From: Burkholderiales bacterium
GTDB taxonomy: Bacteria; Pseudomonadota; Gammaproteobacteria; Burkholderiales; Chitinimonadaceae
Length of the DNA: 15,809 nucleotides
Direction: 5' to 3'
Assembly: GCA_019234745.1 (NCBI GenBank)
Contig: JAFAKZ010000524.1
Span: 1-15,809, forward strand
In this document: positions 7,346 to 15,623 of the stretch, piece after piece
Layout of the letters: each line of letters opens with the position of its first letter
Numbering within the stretch: the first letter of the stretch is position 1
Notes under the pieces: generated by a model
Seen by the model: the letters and a program-made list of their open reading frames with translations, nothing else
Databases searched by the model: none
What the model was told of the DNA's origin: nothing
Program-made: the position numbers and the translations under genes

Positions 7346-10300
7346 AACAATGCTTCCAGCGCCTTAATCAGGCCAAGAGAGGGGCGATGATGCCACACAC
7401 CGCTCCCCGGCGCGTCCGCGTCCATACCGCGCAGGAACAGGTAGATGGCGCCGCCGAAATCGCGTTCGAAGTCGTAATCGGCATGGCGCCAGCGCAGGAA
7501 GCGGTGCAGGGCCACGCAGTAGATCAGCGCCTGCAGGTAGTAATGCTCCGCTGCCATTTCGGCCTCCAGGGCGGCGTCATCGAAGCGGTCGAGCCGGTTC
7601 GACTTCCAGTCCAGTACGTAGTGGCGGCCGCCCAGCTCACAGGTCAGGTCGATGTAGCCCTTGAGGTAGCCGGCCGCCGCCTGCGAAGTGAGCTGACGCG
7701 CCGCCTGCGCAAACGCCGGCGGCACACCATGGCGCGGGTCGGCCAGGATGGCGATCAGCGCGGGCCAGCCGAAGGGCTGCAAGGTATAGGTGAATTCCAG
7801 TTCCACCAGCTTGGCCGCCGGAGCCAGGCCGCGCAGGCGCAGGCCGTCGATCAGGGGCGCGTCCAGCGTGGCTTCCACCATATCGGCCGCCATCGTCGTC
7901 CAGTTCGCGTCGAAGCCGTGTTCTTCCAGCAGTTTGCGCGACAGCGCTTCCAGGGCCATACGGTCGGTAGAGGCGAAATCCCAGGTCTCGAACAGACTGT
8001 GCAGACACACCCCTGCGCGCGGGCCAGCGGGGAAGGCGTCGAAGCGGCCCGTGCTGGCGGGCTCCGTCGCGACCGGTAATTGCAGATCGTGATCGGGCCG
8101 CTCGTCGTGCAGGCCGGCCGTGAGCGCAGAGAAGCTGCTCATGCGCCAGCGCCACGCGAGTTTGCGGTCGAGAGTGGCAACTTGTATTGGCGGGATGTTG
8201 GGCTGGGTTGCCGCCGGCAGTTCGCTTGCGGCCTCTGGTGCGAGCCAGGCCATGGCGCCAGCAGGCTGCGCGGCCATCAGCGTATCGATCTCGCCGCGCA
8301 GGGCCGTACCGTCGCGCTTCCGCCTATCGCCGCCGGCCAGTAGCCAGCCGAGTGCGGATGATTCGACGTCTTTCACGTCACCCCAGGCCAGGATGCAGGC
8401 ACTGATGGGGCGGGTGAGGGCCACATAGAGTAGGCGGAGCTTTTCCGCCAAGCGCTCCTGTTCGGCTGCCGCCGCGCGCGCAGGCTGTTGCGGCGAACCA
8501 AGGTCGAGCACGGGTCGGCCCTGCTCGTAACACAGGGTGAGTTCGCCCTGTCGCATCAACTGGCCATCCCACAGGAAGGGGCAGAACACGACGGGAAATT
8601 CCAGGCCCTTGGAAGCGTGGATGGTAATCAGCCGCACGCGCGCCGCGTCGCTTTCCAGGCGCATGATGCGCGCGTCGTCCTCGCCGGTTGCCGCGGCCGT
8701 CAGCTCCTGGCGATACCAGGACAATAGAGGGCCGACGCCCGCGCGTTCCTGCTGGGCGAGTTCGATCAGCTCGAACAGATGCAACAGATTCGTTAGGCGC
8801 CGCTCCCCATCCTGCAGCGCCGCCAATCGCAACGCCGTGCCGCTGTCCGTGAGCCAAGCGCTCAGGGCCGCCATGGCGCCCTTGGCCGCGAACAGTTCGT
8901 GCCAGCCATGGAACTGCAGCCACCACGCATCCCAGCCCGCCTCGTCGTCCAGCGCCGCGGCAATTTCACCCGCGTTGAGCGCCATCGATACGGTGAGCAG
9001 CGCGTTGCGCAGGCGCGTGTCGGAAGGCTCGGCCAGCGCCGTCAGCACCTGCAGCAGGTCGGACGCCTCGGGTGTGTGGAACACGCTTTCCCGGCTCAGC
9101 CGCACGCTCGCCACGCCGCGCACCGCCAGCGCCGCGTGCATGGCCTCCAGTTCGGCGTGGCTGCTGGCGAGCACGGCGACATCACCGCCCGCCAGGGGGC
9201 GCTCGCCCAGCATGGTGCGGCCCGGTTGCAAGTAGTGGGCGATACAATCGGCCGTCGCGTCGACGGCACGGTGTCGCGCCTCCATCTTGCCCAGGCCCTC
9301 GCCCAGCCAGCGCCACTGCAGGGCCGCGACGGACTGGCCGTCGACCAGCAAGGCCGGTTTGCCGGCGAGTGCGTCGACATGGGGAAAGTCCAGCCCCTCG
9401 ATCACGAAAGGCTGCGTGCTGCGCTGGAACAGGCGCTCCACCGCTCCGACAAGGGCAGGCGTACTGCGCCAGTTTGTACGCAGGGTATGGCGCGATTCGG
9501 CCGGTACGCGCTCGCGGGCGGCCAGGTAGGCGTGCAGCTCGGCACCGCGAAACGCATAGATGGCCTGCTTTGGGTCGCCGACCAGGAAGCAGGGCACGGC
9601 ACCGTGGCCGAACACGCGTTCGAAGATGCGGAATTGCAGCGGATCGGTATCCTGGAACTCATCGATCAGCGCAGCCCGGTAGCGCTGCTGCAGGGCGCGC
9701 GCCAATACAGCGCCGCCGTCGGCCGCCAGCGCGGCATCCAGCTCTACCAGCAGGTCGTGGTAGCTCATCACGCCGCGCTCGACCTTCTGCGCATGCACGT
9801 GTGCGCGCAGCGTCTCGACCAGCCGGCCATGCAGGGCCGCCAGCCGTGCCTCGTAGGCGGCGGCCAGCGCGCGCGCCTTGTCGACGAGCGGGGCGAAGTG
9901 CTCGAAAACAGTGGGTACGGTAGCGCCACCCTTGAGGGCGCCACGCAGGCTGTCGGCGCATAGGCGCGCGACCGTGGACTCAGACGGCTTGCCCGGCAGG
10001 GCGGGGCTGGCCGGACCGCTTAGCCATGTGTCCCAGAAGGCGAGCGAAGTATCGACCCAGGCGCGTCGATGGCTGCTGCCGCTGAGCGTTTTCGCTTCGA
10101 TCTGAGTATCGAGCCAGGCCCGTGCGGCTGCGCGCTCGGCATGCCAAGCACGGGCTGTTGCGGTGAAGGCATCCGTGAAGGCAGCAGCGGCCTGCACCGT
10201 ATCGCCCTGCGCCGGCAGCTCGATATGCAGATTGCTGCGATCCATCACACCGCGCAGCAGCGCCGCCCAGGCATCCGGCCCCTGCTTGCGCTCGATCAGG

Positions 10301-10812
10301 TAGCGCAGCCAGTCGCTGTCGGCTGCTTCGACTTCCGCCTTCCAGGCCATATCGGCCGCTGCTTCCAGCATGGCCGTTTCGTCGCCCACGAACTCGCGCC
10401 CCAGCTCCACGCCGGCCGCCAGCGCGTGCTCGGCCAGTGCGTGCTGGCAGAAGGCGTGGATGGTGAATACGGCGGCCGCATCGAAGGCCGATACGGCCAG
10501 GCGCAGGCGTTCGGCTGTCCGCTCACACGACTCTCTTGGGGGCTGGTCGAGTTGGGTTTGCTCGAACGAGTCGTTCGCGCGGCCGGTGGCGAAGGCGCGC
10601 GCCAGGCTGGCCAGGCGGCTGCGGATACGGCCGCGCAGCTCAGCCGTGGCCGCGCGTGTATAGGTGACGACGAGGATCTGGTCCGGCGTCAGGTCCCTTT
10701 CCAGCACGAGTCGCGCATACAGGGCGGCGATGGTCCACGTCTTGCCCGTGCCGGCACTGGCCTCGATCAGCTGCAGCCCGTCGAGGTTGCTGATGTCCGC
10801 GTCGAAGCTCAT
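7327..10812 (-). CDS. recB: RecBCD subunit RecB (3'-5' helicase and nuclease)
   Basis: RecB carries the 3'-to-5' UvrD-type helicase and the only nuclease domain of RecBCD, and loads RecA. The 1161-residue protein is near the E. coli length (1180). Helicase motifs: Walker A ASAGTGKT (18-25), LIDEFQDTD (382-390), VGDPKQAIYAFRGA (411-424), LITIHASKGLEFP (728-740), LLYVALTR (794-801). The C-terminal nuclease has all expected residues: H938 in CLHSLFE, D1055 in KGYIDL, and D1068 and K1070 in LDWKSN. The frame stays open to 11679, but that upstream part lies inside recC. The ATG at 10812 is chosen because it gives the family's N-terminus just before Walker A and overlaps the recC stop as ATGA, a sign of translational coupling. 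A weak GAGAAG precedes it. recD follows with overlap. Confidence 0.97.
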   Translation of the reverse strand: MSFDADISNLDGLQLIEASAGTGKTWTIAALYARLVLERDLTPDQILVVTYTRAATAELRGRIRSRLASLARAFATGRANDSFEQTQLDQPPRESCERTAERLRLAVSAFDAAAVFTIHAFCQHALAEHALAAGVELGREFVGDETAMLEAAADMAWKAEVEAADSDWLRYLIERKQGPDAWAALLRGVMDRSNLHIELPAQGDTVQAAAAFTDAFTATARAWHAERAAARAWLDTQIEAKTLSGSSHRRAWVDTSLAFWDTWLSGPASPALPGKPSESTVARLCADSLRGALKGGATVPTVFEHFAPLVDKARALAAAYEARLAALHGRLVETLRAHVHAQKVERGVMSYHDLLVELDAALAADGGAVLARALQQRYRAALIDEFQDTDPLQFRIFERVFGHGAVPCFLVGDPKQAIYAFRGAELHAYLAARERVPAESRHTLRTNWRSTPALVGAVERLFQRSTQPFVIEGLDFPHVDALAGKPALLVDGQSVAALQWRWLGEGLGKMEARHRAVDATADCIAHYLQPGRTMLGERPLAGGDVAVLASSHAELEAMHAALAVRGVASVRLSRESVFHTPEASDLLQVLTALAEPSDTRLRNALLTVSMALNAGEIAAALDDEAGWDAWWLQFHGWHELFAAKGAMAALSAWLTDSGTALRLAALQDGERRLTNLLHLFELIELAQQERAGVGPLLSWYRQELTAAATGEDDARIMRLESDAARVRLITIHASKGLEFPVVFCPFLWDGQLMRQGELTLCYEQGRPVLDLGSPQQPARAAAAEQERLAEKLRLLYVALTRPISACILAWGDVKDVESSALGWLLAGGDRRKRDGTALRGEIDTLMAAQPAGAMAWLAPEAASELPAATQPNIPPIQVATLDRKLAWRWRMSSFSALTAGLHDERPDHDLQLPVATEPASTGRFDAFPAGPRAGVCLHSLFETWDFASTDRMALEALSRKLLEEHGFDANWTTMAADMVEATLDAPLIDGLRLRGLAPAAKLVELEFTYTLQPFGWPALIAILADPRHGVPPAFAQAARQLTSQAAAGYLKGYIDLTCELGGRHYVLDWKSNRLDRFDDAALEAEMAAEHYYLQALIYCVALHRFLRWRHADYDFERDFGGAIYLFLRGMDADAPGSGVWHHRPSLGLIKALEALLCGDKP

Positions 10813-13800
10813 GTCAGCTTCTCGAACGTTTCGGCCGCCAACATGGGCCCGAACAGCTGCAGGGCCTGCGCGACAAAATCTTCGTCTAGCGGTGGCTGCT
10901 CGCGCCATAGGGCGCGCGTATTGGGGAAGCTGCCTTCGCCCGCCACGCGTTCGTTGCCTACCCAGGCCTTGATCGCCTGGTCCAGCCCGGCCGCGAGATC
11001 GACATCGCCGTCCTTGCTGCGTGCGCCAGCGGCTGCTGCCAGGCTGCCGCGCGGGAGCAGCGTCGGTGGTTGCCGATGCGCCATCAGGTAGAGATCGAGC
11101 CAGGCCTCTAGCAGCTCGCGTGAGTTGCCCGGCGGGGCGTAGTGAGCAAGTTCGTCGAGGCCGACGAGCTGGGTCGGGTTCGCGCTGCCGCTCGCGCACA
11201 GGCACAGGTGGCGCAGCCAGGCGTCGATGCGCACGCTTTCCCACAGCGGCCCCGGTTGGCGCAGGGCAAGGCCATTGGGGCCGACGCCGCGCAGGGTACC
11301 GATCAGCCGGTGCTTGTCCAATTGCAGGTCGAGGGCCAGTTCGCCCTGCGGCAGCTCGCGCCAGCGCGCTACGGCCGGGGCGAATTCGGCGGCGGCGCGG
11401 GTGGCCCACGCCTCGCCCAGCTTGCCTGCGGGCAGGATGGCGGCTGCGGCACCGACGGCATGTAGGGCTGCCGCGTCGTCTGCCTGAGCGCCGGAGAGCG
11501 CAAGCAGCTGCCGTGCATCGGCATTGCTCAAGGTGCTCGGTTCCCGCTCCTCCAGTGCTCGTTCCGCACGCTCGAAACGCACGCCCTGGCGGCGCAGGAA
11601 CCAGCCGGCAGGGTCGCGTGCAAAGGCGAGCAGGTCGGCCAGCTCGACCTCCGCCGGCATCTCCTGCAGGGTATGCCAATCGGCCAGCGTTGCGGGCAGC
11701 GCATCGCCCGTACCCGCATGTGCCGCGATCTTTGCCCAGCGCATGTCGAAGCTGGGCAGGGCGGCGTCGGCGGCAAAGCGGCGCGGTGAAAACGGCTGCA
11801 GGGGGTGGCTATGCTGCACGGCTTCGGCTCGCTCGCTGCCCCAGTTTTCCGCGATGGCGTCGAGCAGGTCGGCGATGACGGTGGACGGCGGCAGCGTCAC
11901 GTCGCTGCGTGCGTCGCGACCCGTGTAGAACAGCAATAGCGCATCGCGCGCGGCCAGTACCGTCTCGAGGAACAGCCAACGGTCGTCCAGCCGGCGCGAG
12001 CGGTCGCCGGCGCGGGGCTGGCGGCTCATCAGGTCGAAGCCGTCCGGGCGCTGTTCGCGCGGGAAGGCGCCGTCCTCCAGGCCCAGCACGGCGATGACGC
12101 GGAAGGGGATATTGCGCATGGGCACGAGCTGGGCGAAGGTGATGCCACCCGTAAGGAAGCCACCGGCGCCGGAGGCATCGGCCAGCTTCTCGCCCAGGTA
12201 CTCCGTCACGGCCGCATGGCCGACCGCCTGCTCCATGCCGCTGTGGCCCGCCACATCGCCCAGCGCCACCAGGGCCAGGCGCAGGCGTTCGCGCGTGGGC
12301 TCGGCGGCATGGTCGACGCCGAACCAGGTGTTGACCCAGTCCAGCAGCAGCCGAGACCAAGCCGTGAGCGGCCTGGGCGCTTGCAGCACATCCTGCCAGC
12401 GCGCCAGCGTGCGTACGAATCGGGCGAGGCCGGCCACGCGCTCGCCGAAGCGCAGGTCAAGGTCGGCAACGGGATGTAGGCCCGCGAATACCTGGGCCGT
12501 GTCGTCCAGCCGGTCGGGCATGGCAGTACCCAGCAAAAGGCGGCCGATGCCAGCGTCCCAGCTGAAGGCGTCGCCCGTGCGGCCGCGCCGTACGCCCGCC
12601 TCGGCCACCCAGGCGCGCACCAGTGGTAGATCGTCTTCCTTCAAGCCGAAGCTTTGCGCCAACTCGGGAATTTCCAGCAGGGGCAGCACGGCGCTCGCCT
12701 CCCAGCCGCCATCCACCATGGATAGCAAAGTGACGAAACCGTTGAGCAGGGGCGAGGCACTGAGGCCGCCGCGGTCCGCCACGGCGTACGGTAGGCTCGG
12801 TTCGCCATGGCCGAATACGGCTTCCACGTGCGGTGCGTAGGTTTCGATATCGGGGCAAAGCACCACAATATCGTCCGCCTGCAGACTGGGGTCGTTGCGC
12901 AGGCGCGCGAGTAGGGCATCCTTTAGCGTCTCTACCTGGCGCAGAGGGCTGTGGCAGGCGTGAATGGCGATGCTGTCGTCTAGGCTTGGCTGCTCGATGG
13001 GTACCAGCGTCAACACGCTCTGCTGCACCGCGCTCAGCAGGGTATCGGCTGCGGTGGGCAGGAACAGGCTGTGCAGTTCCACTTCGCCCGCGATGCGGTC
13101 GAGAAAGTCGCGCCCCTGTCCGCCCCAGGCAGCCAGCAGGCGCTCGCCCACCAGCTCGGCCTGGGCGCGGCGGTCCACATCACGCCAGGGTGTTTCCGAC
13201 GGGTTGAGCACGAACAGGCAGACGTCGCAGCGCTGCGCCAGTGCTTTCAATACGCTCAGGAGCGCCGGTGGTAGGCTCGACATGCCGAAGGCGATGACGC
13301 GGTCGGGCAGGGCGAGTGGCGCCGGATTGCGCAGGCGCTTCACAAGCTGGCCCAGCAGGTCGGCGCGGTGCGGGCTTTGCCGGTCGGCCGCCAGCCGGCG
13401 CCATAGCACCGCCTGCCAGGCTTCGTCCGGCCCCAGGCCCAGGTCGCTGCCCGCTTCCCAGGTGGCAAGCCAATCCGGGCGGTACACCAGGTAGCTATCG
13501 AACAGGTCGGCCAGGCGCCGCGCCAGACGCCAGCGGCGCCGCTCGCGGCCGTCCGCCAGGTAGTCGGCTAAGGCCGCGGGTGGCGTGGCCAGCATGGCGT
13601 GCACGCGCCAGGCCATCTCGTCCACGCCAAAGGCGCTGCGCCTGTGCTGCGGGCCCAGCACCGTCTCGGTGAGCTGCCACAGGAAGGAGGCGGGCAGGGG
13701 GAAGTCGATATTGGCGCAGATGCCGAAGCGCTCCGCCACGCGCAGGCTCAGCCAACGCCCCATGCCGCGCGCCTGCACGATGACCGTCTCGCGCGCGTAG

Positions 13801-13883
13801 ACGGCCGTGGGCGGCACGGCGAGCACGCCATGCAGCAGTTCGGACAGGGTTTCGAGGCGGTTGGACTGGTATAGGTGCAGCAC
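10809..13883 (-). CDS. recC: RecBCD subunit RecC (Chi-recognition scaffold)
   Basis: RecC holds the complex together, splits the DNA strands and recognises Chi; it is an inactive relative of helicase/nuclease folds. From the GTG at 13883 it has 1024 residues, somewhat shorter than E. coli RecC (1122). Hallmarks: N-terminus LHLYQSNRLETL (2-13), TVIVQARGMGRWLSLRVAER (33-52) and NIDFPLPASFLWQL (58-71), and a central block near residues 590-660 with GLEDGAFPREQ, GFDLM, GDRSRRLDDRWLFLE and FYTGRDARSD. The frame extends upstream to a TTG at 13970 (1053 residues), but those 29 residues do not resemble the family start, so GTG 13883 is preferred despite no obvious Shine-Dalgarno sequence. It is the first gene of recC-recB-recD. 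I see no ptrA between recC and recB. Confidence 0.94.
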   Translation of the reverse strand: MLHLYQSNRLETLSELLHGVLAVPPTAVYARETVIVQARGMGRWLSLRVAERFGICANIDFPLPASFLWQLTETVLGPQHRRSAFGVDEMAWRVHAMLATPPAALADYLADGRERRRWRLARRLADLFDSYLVYRPDWLATWEAGSDLGLGPDEAWQAVLWRRLAADRQSPHRADLLGQLVKRLRNPAPLALPDRVIAFGMSSLPPALLSVLKALAQRCDVCLFVLNPSETPWRDVDRRAQAELVGERLLAAWGGQGRDFLDRIAGEVELHSLFLPTAADTLLSAVQQSVLTLVPIEQPSLDDSIAIHACHSPLRQVETLKDALLARLRNDPSLQADDIVVLCPDIETYAPHVEAVFGHGEPSLPYAVADRGGLSASPLLNGFVTLLSMVDGGWEASAVLPLLEIPELAQSFGLKEDDLPLVRAWVAEAGVRRGRTGDAFSWDAGIGRLLLGTAMPDRLDDTAQVFAGLHPVADLDLRFGERVAGLARFVRTLARWQDVLQAPRPLTAWSRLLLDWVNTWFGVDHAAEPTRERLRLALVALGDVAGHSGMEQAVGHAAVTEYLGEKLADASGAGGFLTGGITFAQLVPMRNIPFRVIAVLGLEDGAFPREQRPDGFDLMSRQPRAGDRSRRLDDRWLFLETVLAARDALLLFYTGRDARSDVTLPPSTVIADLLDAIAENWGSERAEAVQHSHPLQPFSPRRFAADAALPSFDMRWAKIAAHAGTGDALPATLADWHTLQEMPAEVELADLLAFARDPAGWFLRRQGVRFERAERALEEREPSTLSNADARQLLALSGAQADDAAALHAVGAAAAILPAGKLGEAWATRAAAEFAPAVARWRELPQGELALDLQLDKHRLIGTLRGVGPNGLALRQPGPLWESVRIDAWLRHLCLCASGSANPTQLVGLDELAHYAPPGNSRELLEAWLDLYLMAHRQPPTLLPRGSLAAAAGARSKDGDVDLAAGLDQAIKAWVGNERVAGEGSFPNTRALWREQPPLDEDFVAQALQLFGPMLAAETFEKLT

Positions 13884-13952
13884 GATGGTCGCGATGATAA
13901 TCGCTGGCGGCCCGGCGGCGAACCGTCTTGTCAGCTTAGTGATCTGCAGGCA

Positions 13953-13969
13953 TGATTGACACTCAATCA
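13953..13969. promoter_or_regulatory. Palindrome upstream of recC
   Basis: TGATTGA-CAC-TCAATCA is a perfect 7-bp inverted repeat with a 3-base spacer, followed by another GATTGA at 13973-13978 that can pair with the middle arm. It lies 70-86 bases before the recC GTG. It includes TTGACA (13956-13961), a perfect + strand -35 hexamer, but the -10 at the right distance (TAGGTG, 13979) is poor. An operator for recC or the divergent gene is a reasonable but unproven reading. Confidence 0.4.
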
Positions 13970-14018
13970 AGCGATTGATAGGTGCATTTGGGCCTCACCC
14001 CGCCGGAGCACCGCAAGT

Positions 14019-14032
14019 TTGATCCAGGTCAA
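14019..14032. promoter_or_regulatory. FNR/ANR-type binding site
   Basis: TTGATCCAGGTCAA matches the FNR/ANR consensus TTGAT-N4-ATCAA at 9 of 10 defined bases. On the + strand a -10-like TAGCAT at 14056-14061 puts the box centre at about -42 from the predicted start, the geometry of class II FNR-activated promoters. The downstream gene is the exported chalcone-isomerase-like protein at 14150. The box is symmetric and could also act on recC, but no good - strand -10 is seen at the matching distance. Confidence 0.6.
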
Positions 14033-14088
14033 GGAAATCAGCCGCTTACCCAGCGTAGCATGCGTTCCGATAGGGCCGCCAAGCGGTA

Positions 14089-14116
14089 TTGCAACATTTG
14101 AAAATGTGCATATACT
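14089..14116 (+). promoter_or_regulatory. Sigma70-like promoter with internal palindrome
   Basis: TTGCAA (14089-14094) and TATACT (14111-14116) are spaced by 16 bases and lie 34 bases before the ATG at 14150. The spacer holds the perfect palindrome ACATTT-GA-AAATGT (14094-14107), well placed for a repressor. It may work alongside or instead of the FNR-linked promoter upstream. Confidence 0.45.
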
Positions 14117-14149
14117 GAAATTCGTTTGTAACAAGAAAATGGTAGAGAC

Positions 14150-14713
14150 ATGAAGCAATTTCTCCTGATGTTGATCGCTGCCGCCTGCCTGCAGGCGAGC
14201 GCTATCGAGTATGCCGGCATGAAGATCGATGACACGGCCAAGGTGGCCGGCCGCGAGCTCGTCCTCAACGGCTATGGCCTGCGCATCAAGTACGTCATCG
14301 TGAAGGCCTATGTGGGTGCCCTCTATATGCCGGAAAAGACCAAGGACGGTGAAGCGGTGATCGCTTCCAATGCCCCGCGCCGCATGTCCATGACCATGCT
14401 GCGCAAGATCCAGGTGGAAGATCTGTACAAATCGCTGGTGGAGGGCATGAACAACAACGCCACGCCGGCCGAAATGGCCGCCCTGGCGCCACAGCTCAAG
14501 CAGGTGAAGGAAGGCTTCGATACTGTCAACACGCTGGACAAGGGCGATGTGGTGACGATGGATTTCATCCCTGGCAAGGGTTCCGTGATCTCGGTGAAGG
14601 GCAAGCCTTTCGAAACGATCGAAGGCGACAACTTCTCGCGCACTATCCTGCGCATCTGGTTTGGCAAGAAGCCGATCCAGGAAGACCTGAAGGCGAATTT
14701 GTTGGCAGGTTGA
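14150..14713 (+). CDS. Exported chalcone isomerase-fold protein
   Basis: This 187-residue protein has an N-terminal signal peptide: K2, a hydrophobic stretch at 4-14, and an AxA-type site ASA (16-18) giving a mature start at IEYAG. C13 is preceded by AAA, so a lipoprotein is conceivable but less likely. The mature part matches the bacterial chalcone isomerase-like family (Pfam Chalcone_3 type): VKAYVGALYMP (51-61), SMTMLRKIQVEDL (79-91) and a C-terminal FSRTILRIWFGKKPIQEDL (163-181) followed by LLAG. Bacterial members are not known to make flavonoids; their role, probably periplasmic, is unknown and may be ligand or fatty-acid binding. GGTAGAGA (14141-14148) serves as ribosome-binding site but sits close to the ATG. 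It is a single-gene unit, divergent from recC, with FNR-like and palindromic control sites upstream and a strong terminator downstream. Confidence 0.85.
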   Translation: MKQFLLMLIAAACLQASAIEYAGMKIDDTAKVAGRELVLNGYGLRIKYVIVKAYVGALYMPEKTKDGEAVIASNAPRRMSMTMLRKIQVEDLYKSLVEGMNNNATPAEMAALAPQLKQVKEGFDTVNTLDKGDVVTMDFIPGKGSVISVKGKPFETIEGDNFSRTILRIWFGKKPIQEDLKANLLAG

Positions 14714-14753
14714 GCATGGGCGGCGCGTATGCGCAGCCGACAGCAGATGTACT

Positions 14754-14787
14754 GACAAAGCCCGTGGCGATTGCCGCGGGCTTTGTC
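14754..14787. terminator. Bidirectional hairpin terminator
   Basis: GACAAAGCCCGTGGC (14754-14768) pairs with GCCGCGGGCTTTGTC (14773-14787): 15 bp including one G-U, with a GATT loop. It lies between the convergent chalcone-isomerase-like and RibD-C genes. A short GTTT follows on the + strand. The AAAGCCCG...CGGGCTTT form is a common proteobacterial terminator. Confidence 0.8.
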
Positions 14788-14809
14788 GTTTCATCCCAGG
14801 GCGAAACCC

Positions 14810-15448
14810 TTACTGACGCACGTAGCGCAAGTGGGTAGCGGCTGGGCTATCCAGCACCCGGTCGATGCGAAACTGCGGTCCTGGCTCGCCCAGGTTCTCG
14901 AACAGACGCCGCCCGCTGCCGAACAGCACGGGCACCAGGGCGATTTCCAATTCGTCGACCGCGCCCAGCTTCAGGTATTGCTGGATCACGTCCGCCCCGC
15001 CCGCGATGCGGATATCGCGACTGCCGGCCGCCTCCCGCGCCAACTCCAAGGCGCGTTCCGGCCCCTCATTGACGAAGTAGAAGGTCGTTCCGCCCGGGCG
15101 CACCCAGGGTTCGCGCTTCTCATGGGTCAGCACGTAGACGGGCGTGTGGAACGGCGCGTCCTCCGGCCAGGAACACTCGCCCTGCTCGAACATGCGCTTG
15201 CCCATGATATTGGCACCGATGCGCGCCGTGGTATGGCGCATCAGATCGTTGACGGGGCCCGTCTCGCCTCCTGGCCCGAACTTGAGGTTCTCGCGGAACA
15301 CCTGCAGCTTGATGAGCCAGGTCATCAGCGCACCCCACTTGGCACCCCAGTCCTTGTACCCAGGGTCGCCCCAGTGTTCCAGGGTCATGCCTTCCGGCGC
15401 CATATAGCCATCGAGGCTAAGCCCAATATTGACGAATACCTTGCTCAT
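14810..15448 (-). CDS. RibD C-terminal domain / dihydrofolate reductase-like protein
   Basis: A 212-residue stand-alone member of the RibD-C/DHFR-like superfamily, expected to be an NAD(P)H-dependent cytoplasmic reductase of unknown substrate. Typical segments are VFVNIGLSLDGYMA (4-17), ANIMGKRMFEQGE (79-91), PVYVLTHEKRE (103-113), IRIAGGADVIQQYL (146-159) and ALVPVLFGSGRRLFENL (170-186). The glycine-rich IAGGADVI is the expected cofactor-binding turn by comparison with the family. The deaminase half of true RibD is absent, so a riboflavin role is unlikely. The ATG at 15448 has a near-perfect ribosome-binding site (AGGAGGA) a few bases upstream; the frame extends to 15505 without one. It is convergent with the chalcone-isomerase-like gene and divergent from the Ohr gene, with three direct repeats upstream. 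Confidence 0.9.
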   Translation of the reverse strand: MSKVFVNIGLSLDGYMAPEGMTLEHWGDPGYKDWGAKWGALMTWLIKLQVFRENLKFGPGGETGPVNDLMRHTTARIGANIMGKRMFEQGECSWPEDAPFHTPVYVLTHEKREPWVRPGGTTFYFVNEGPERALELAREAAGSRDIRIAGGADVIQQYLKLGAVDELEIALVPVLFGSGRRLFENLGEPGPQFRIDRVLDSPAATHLRYVRQ

Positions 15449-15495
15449 GATCTTCCTCCTGCATATCTGGATTTCGGCCTGACTCGCCAAATGCC

Positions 15496-15501
15496 AATCT
15501 A
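15496..15501 (-). promoter_or_regulatory. Possible -10 of the RibD-C gene
   Basis: TAGATT on the - strand (15501-15496) matches TATAAT at 4 of 6. The -35 position, 17 bases upstream, has no recognisable hexamer and overlaps the first of the three direct repeats. This fits a promoter that needs an activator, but the -10 itself is weak evidence. Confidence 0.25.
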
Positions 15502-15517
15502 GCATGGCGGCCGTCGG

Positions 15518-15572
15518 TCCAGGGCTATGTTCCCGAAAGTCCGGAACTATGTGGGTGCCGTCCTGGACTATG
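15518..15572. promoter_or_regulatory. Three 12-bp direct repeats spaced two helical turns apart
   Basis: TCCAGGGCTATG (15518-15529), TCCGGAACTATG (15540-15551) and TCCTGGACTATG (15561-15572) share the consensus TCCNGRRCTATG. They start 22 and 21 bases apart, so they lie on the same face of the helix. They are 70-125 bases upstream of the RibD-C ATG and 130-184 bases upstream of the Ohr ATG. Such same-strand, 21-22-bp spacing is typical of AraC-family half-sites; which regulator binds is not known. Confidence 0.6.
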
Positions 15573-15623
15573 GCTTAACCAGCCGCCGCCGTGGGCAAAT
15601 GCTATCGGCTGCATAGGAAAAAT

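Noticed and set aside
6979..8079. A 366-codon + strand frame over recD and recB
   Set aside because: Arginine- and glycine-rich shadow of well-supported helicase genes with no ribosome-binding site.
10813..11679. Upstream extension of the recB frame, open for 289 more codons inside recC
   Set aside because: The extension resembles no RecB, lies over the strongly conserved C-terminal part of recC on the same strand, and the ATGA junction gives the expected N-terminus.
14771..15502. A 243-codon + strand frame over the RibD-C gene
   Set aside because: Shadow of a gene with a perfect Shine-Dalgarno sequence and full family match on the - strand.
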